A stretch of DNA of 64,000 nucleotides. Origin: Henricia sp. BOLD:AAB3569 (Eukaryota > Echinodermata > Asteroidea > Spinulosida > Echinasteridae). The DNA is taken from the NCBI GenBank assembly GCA_037783545.1, contig JBBELK010000529.1, forward strand, positions 248,001 through 312,000, in the 5' to 3' direction. Both the position numbers and the translations under genes were made by a program. The notes beneath the pieces were generated by a model that saw nothing but the letters and a program-made list of their open reading frames with translations, was not told the origin of the DNA and made no database searches. Positions within the stretch are counted from its first letter, which is position 1, and the number at the start of each line of letters is the position of its first letter. Shown here one piece after another: positions 59,869 through 64,000 of the stretch.

Positions 59869-60545
59869 TGTAAGATCAAAATTGAGACTGACCCACACTA
59901 GCACAACAGGTTTCATAAATCACTTCAAGGTCTCAAGGTCTCTATGTCACTGGCTTGTTTACAAGGAAAACCCACACAACATTCCAAGTCTGTGGTTTTA
60001 GCCTTGTATGGTCATAAGTGACCTCATAGGGGTATTCCCCAGACTGACCGTTAGGTCAGCATACCTTTACTTGGAAATGATGTCATATCAGTTATGTTTT
60101 CCTTATATGACATCATACTCTATTTTCCCCCAGAAGTGACCCTCTGAAATATTATAAAATGTCCGCATTTTACCATTCTAGTCAGATTTGTCAGTTTCGT
60201 CCGTTCATGTACTAAGGTACTCTTGTATACCCAGACATACCCATAAGCTGTTTACAGCCGTATGTTCTGAGGTTTCAGAGATCTTCAGTTCATGTACTAA
60301 GTTACTCTTCTATACCCAGACATACCCATAAGCTGTTTACAGCCGTATGTTCTGTGGTTTCATCTTATACATTGTACCGGGTTGAATCGAGTTCTTGAGA
60401 ATAAATCATTGTTTCTCCGCTTAGCTGAACTCCTCCGTGTATAACTTCTTTGTGCCTTAACCGCTCTCGGCCTCTACCGTAACATACACCATCTCTACGA
60501 GAACACTCGCACAAATAGAGAACACGACTAATTTCGTATGTTACA
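59869..60545 (+). mobile_element. Probable solo LTR (677 bp)
   Basis: Starts TGTAAG, ends TGTTACA, with CTAA on both sides (59865-59868 and 60546-60549). TATAAAA lies at 60153 and AATAAA at 60400, in the order expected of U3-R-U5. Joining the flanks gives GATAGCAATG-CTAA-CAAACACCAC, matching the inverse of the dispersed repeat at 16300 and 45730, which supports a clean insertion. No internal region or partner LTR is in the window. Orientation is from the TATA/AATAAA order. Confidence 0.65.
60203..60372. repeat. 85-bp tandem duplication inside the solo LTR
   Basis: GTTCATGTACTAAGGTACTC through CCGTATGTTCTGAGGTTTCA at 60203 is repeated at 60288 with a few changes. Tandem units between promoter and poly(A) signal are common in LTRs. 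Confidence 0.85.
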
Positions 60546-60549
60546 CTAA

Positions 60550-62072
60550 CAAACACCACATGGTTTTTCCCGTGTAAAATGGCCGTACCTTTGTGGGAGA
60601 TATGCCAACTGAAGGTGCTTTTTAATATTAAAAAAAATCATTATTTATTTTGCAAACGATTTTTTTTTTTGGCCAATCATTTTTTTAACGTTTTACTGCG
60701 CCTATGTGGCTGAAATTTCTACAAATTAGTTTATCAACATTATTCTTTGTTTATGTGAATTTTGCTGTTGTTCCCGTTTTTAAAAGTTTTCCAATCATGT
60801 AATCCCTCTCATGTAAAGTTTGTCTGAAACGTATTTTCGTGGAAAATACCGCAACTGCATTCATTATCTGATGAGTAGTAAAATTCACGATGCCACGATA
60901 TGGGGCAACAGACCATTTTGCACGACCAATGCCTAATATAGTTCACTTTATCGACCTTTCATCCAACGCGACCTTTATAAAATACCACGCAAATTATTAA
61001 TCTGTTAAAATTTAATTTCGGTTAAAGGATATCGGCGAATTGTCATCGCGGTAAAAGGGCGCGTGTCCATGGCGACCAGCGCATATACGTAATCCGGTAA
61101 CCACGTCAGATCTCATCAAATATTCCGCGCGCAAAAATTGGCGCCAATTATGGAAGAGACGCGCGAGGCACGAAGACGTGTTATGTGATCGCACGGAAAA
61201 TCCAATTATTTTGGCGCTTTTAAAACAGAACATTTCAATTTTGAAGCTGTTTTTTTGTTAAGTCCATTTGGCGGTGTTGTCGGTGTTAATAAATGCGTGT
61301 CTCTAGCGGAGTGAGCGGTAATTTGGCGGGAAAAGTTTTAAAAGGGAGTTAGGTTTATTGAAATGAGGCGCCGCGCGCCGTGCCGTTTTTGCTGAAATAC
61401 TCACAGACCGAACGCCTACACCAAACATTGGCGTTAAAGCTTGTATACGGGATTCGCAATTCCCAAAATTGTAATCAACCACTTGACCGGAAAAAAACTT
61501 ACTCAAATGGAAGATAGAAGTGGTTCCAACTGTCTAATGCAAAGATATTTGCGACAAAAATGTGCGACATCAGAAATATTATTTACAAAGATATCTTTGG
61601 TTTGCGATGTCCCTTGTACGCCACCATAGAAAAGCAGTAAAAACTGGAGGTTTTTTGTTTAAACTTACCGTTCGGCAAGACGTCCCCGACTTGGAGCGGT
61701 GCAGCCCACCATAATGCATCAAGAAACACCTCGTCTTAACCTCGGCCATCGAACTCGAGTAACCACGCCGAATTTCACAATAACAGCCGCAATCAAAGAC
61801 GTTAACCATGCAAACATGTCCAGTGCGCGCCTCCCTGGGGATGAGAACGTATGGAACTGTCAAAACCCGTCTATTTCTGAGCGCTCGTATAATTATGCAC
61901 ATTTTCGAATAAACATCGTCTGCATGGAAAGTGCAAAAATAATTGGACGACCAAGAAGTGGGAAAACAGAGGTAGATGTTTTTCTTGGCATTAACAAAAA
62001 CCGTATGCATCGTAGTCTTCACGCAGTAGATTTTCAAAATGACCACTTGATTTCGTGTTTGGAAATAAGAAC
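60550..62072. other. Intergenic, no gene recognised
   Basis: 60550-60770 is the right part of the dispersed repeat split by the solo LTR. 189- and 130-codon frames at 61579-62148 and 61699-62091 overlap in opposite directions and show no domain. Confidence 0.45.
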
Positions 62073-62960
62073 ACAGTGTGAGCATGCGTGACAGACATAC
62101 ACAGAGTGGCAAGCATGTACCGGTATACCCAGTATACCTCGTGTACATTTACTGATATATCATGCACTCGGCGTGACATGCACCTAACGTGACAGATACC
62201 AAGCGTGAGAGGTACTCGGCGTGACAATTAACCCAGTGTAACAAGTTATTATATACACAGTGTGAGCATGCGTGACAGACATACACAGAGTGGCAAGCAT
62301 GTACCGGTATACCCAGTATACCTCGTGTACATTTACTGATATATCATGCACTCGGCGTGACATGCACCTAACGTGACAGATACCAAGCGTGAGAGGTACT
62401 CAGCGTGACAATTAACCCAGTGTAACAAGTTATTATATACACAGTGTGATAAGTATCTGCCATAACATACTGACGTGTCACGCACTCCGCAGGACATGCA
62501 CCCAACGTCACATATACCAAGCGTGACAGGTACTCATCGTGACAATTAACACAGTGTGACACGTTTATATACCCAGTGTGATAAGTTCCTGCCGTAACAC
62601 TAATGTCGTGCCATGCACTCAGCGTGGCATGCAGCTAACTTGACAGATACCAAGCGTGAGAGGTACTCAGCGTGACAACTAATCCGGCGTGACACTAAGC
62701 GTGACATGTACCCAACGTGACAGATACCAAGCGTGACAGCTAACTCAGCCAGACACGTTTATATACCAGTGTGATAAGTGCCTGCCGTATAGCATTAATG
62801 ACGTGTCATGCTCTCGGCATGACGCGCAGCTAACGTGACAGATACTAAGCGTGATGGGTACTCAGCGTGACAACTAACTCAGTGTGACAAGTTTATATAC
62901 CCAGTGTGAAGAGTACCTGTCGTAAAATGACTGGTGTGACAATACTACAATATGTCACAA
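62073..62960. repeat. Degenerate tandem array built on (CAGCGTGACA)n-like motifs
   Basis: ACAGTGTGAGCATGCGTGAC starts at 62073 and 62257, a nearly exact 184-bp duplication. Further, more diverged units of about 130-190 bp continue to about 62960, each with GATACCAAGCGTGA, GGTACTCAGCGTGACAA and CAGTGTGA.AAGT. The basic motif is about 10 bp. No coding function is inferred. Confidence 0.8.
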
Positions 62961-63038
62961 ATATCAAACGTAGCAGGTAACATGTGTGACGAGTACTCTG
63001 CAAGGCAGATACCATGAATGGCATGTACCGTAATTGAC

Positions 63039-63172
63039 CCTTTCTACCGGCGGCCATGACAGGGGGCAGGTTTTCATATTTAAACGATGTGACAATAGAT
63101 CCACAAAGTGGATGACGCACAGTGACAGGGCGACTTCCCCCTGCCATGGCCACCCTTGCAAAGGGTCTACAA
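63039..63172. mobile_element. Fold-back (GACCCTTTCTACCGGCGGCC arms)
   Basis: GACCCTTT...GCGGCCATGACAGGGGGCAG and CTTCCCCCTGCCATGGCC...AAAGGGTC are inverted over about 40 bases. It borders the tandem array. Confidence 0.6.
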
Positions 63173-64000
63173 GCTGTTCAAAGTGATGAAAGCTATACAT
63201 GCGTGATAAGATCACTGCGTAAGATTAACCGAGGGTAGAGGTTTCCAAATGTCATTGCAAACGGCGCCAAGTTATAGAAAAGTGACAATATTACTTTTGG
63301 CGGCATAAAATAGCAAAAGACTAGTGAATTATATAGCATGTATAACCGGACGTAAAAATAGTCCTAACATAAATTTGGAGTGGTCCTTTTATCGGCCAGA
63401 ATGGCTCACGGCCGTTTGGAGCATGCAATGTTTGCGAAGCCTTGGAGAGTATTAAACGAAAACGACTAAAAGGAGGAAAATTGCGCTTATCCATTGTTAG
63501 CCCGTTTCCCAGAAGAGACGAAGACGATGCAAGAGTAGATCAGACAAGACATGAAAACTCGAAGATTAAAGGGAATTGGAAATGAAGATGAGGGTTTTAG
63601 ACAAAGATGACAAAGACGACGGACCTAGGGGATAAAGCCACAATTTCCATGAGTGTTTTCAGTTTGCTGTGAGACAAAACGAAAGACGTCGACCTCGAGT
63701 GGGTTTTGTGAATGACAGAGAAGCGGAGATCGTAATGATAAAAATCGAATATTGTGTCCTTTCAAGTCGTGGTGATCGAGATACGGGGGCTTCCGTATAA
63801 AAATCCGCCATTTTTAGAGGCACTGCGCGCGTGGAAGCGAATGCATTGGAGATAGATTGTATAGGATTGGGAAACTGCTATGCTACAAACGACGTTATCT
63901 CCATGTGGGATTGAGGATGTGTATGATACAATCCTACCTATGTATAAGTCAGCTCAGTACCTCATCCACGTTCCGAGAAAACAATGAAAACTGTGTCCAT
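63173..64000. other. Intergenic to window end
   Basis: Purine-rich stretches (63470-63620) and no recognisable gene. The last 57 bases repeat 18560-18620. The window cuts off here. Confidence 0.5.

Noticed and set aside
61579-62148. 189-codon minus-strand frame
   Set aside because: Overlaps an opposite frame of similar length, runs into the tandem array, and has no recognisable domain.

Overview
This is eukaryotic DNA from an animal, most likely a marine invertebrate deuterostome, with an echinoderm as my best guess. The reasons are two intron-containing chloride-type animal alpha-amylase genes, one carrying copies of the optional C-terminal domain found in several bilaterian amylases, a Ty3/gypsy retrotransposon, LINE remnants, tRNA-derived SINEs, and intergenic DNA packed with short inverted-repeat transposons and the recurring motif TAGGCCTA. 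Species and phylum are inference. I see no bacterial operons, CRISPR arrays, rRNA or intact tRNA genes.

Protein-coding content is small. Two amylase-family genes lie head to head. The minus-strand gene (21927 down to 11055; three coding exons, 1559 residues) encodes a secreted GH13 amylase-like domain followed by four C-terminal domains joined by Pro/Thr-rich linkers. Its nucleophile position is Ser instead of Asp, and two other active-site positions are changed, so it looks like an amylase-derived pseudoenzyme or binding protein. The plus-strand gene (28800-31439; three coding exons, 491 residues) is a conventional amylase with all three catalytic acids and no C-terminal domain. The two share intron positions and phases and are probably ancient duplicates.

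Downstream of the plus-strand amylase lies an apparently complete Ty3/gypsy element (31963-36892, minus strand): 294-bp LTRs differing at one base, a 5-bp target duplication, a polypurine tract, and one open gag-pol frame with all expected motifs. It interrupts a TTAA-flanked MITE.

The remainder is transposon-rich noncoding DNA. Positions 1-9750 hold a nest of fold-back elements, some with 9-10 bp target duplications, a 16-bp minisatellite and tRNA-like SINE pieces. Positions 15600-16070 (inside an intron) hold six tandem tRNA-head units. Positions 22740-28394 hold tRNA-like pieces and two broken LINEs. Positions 37000-64000 hold TTAA MITEs, a second set of fold-backs, a 1258-bp TIR element with clustered TTAGTC motifs inserted in a SINE, a probable 677-bp solo LTR (59869-60545) and a degenerate tandem array (62073-62960). 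All repeat calls rest on comparison by eye within this window; family names are inferred from termini and target duplications.
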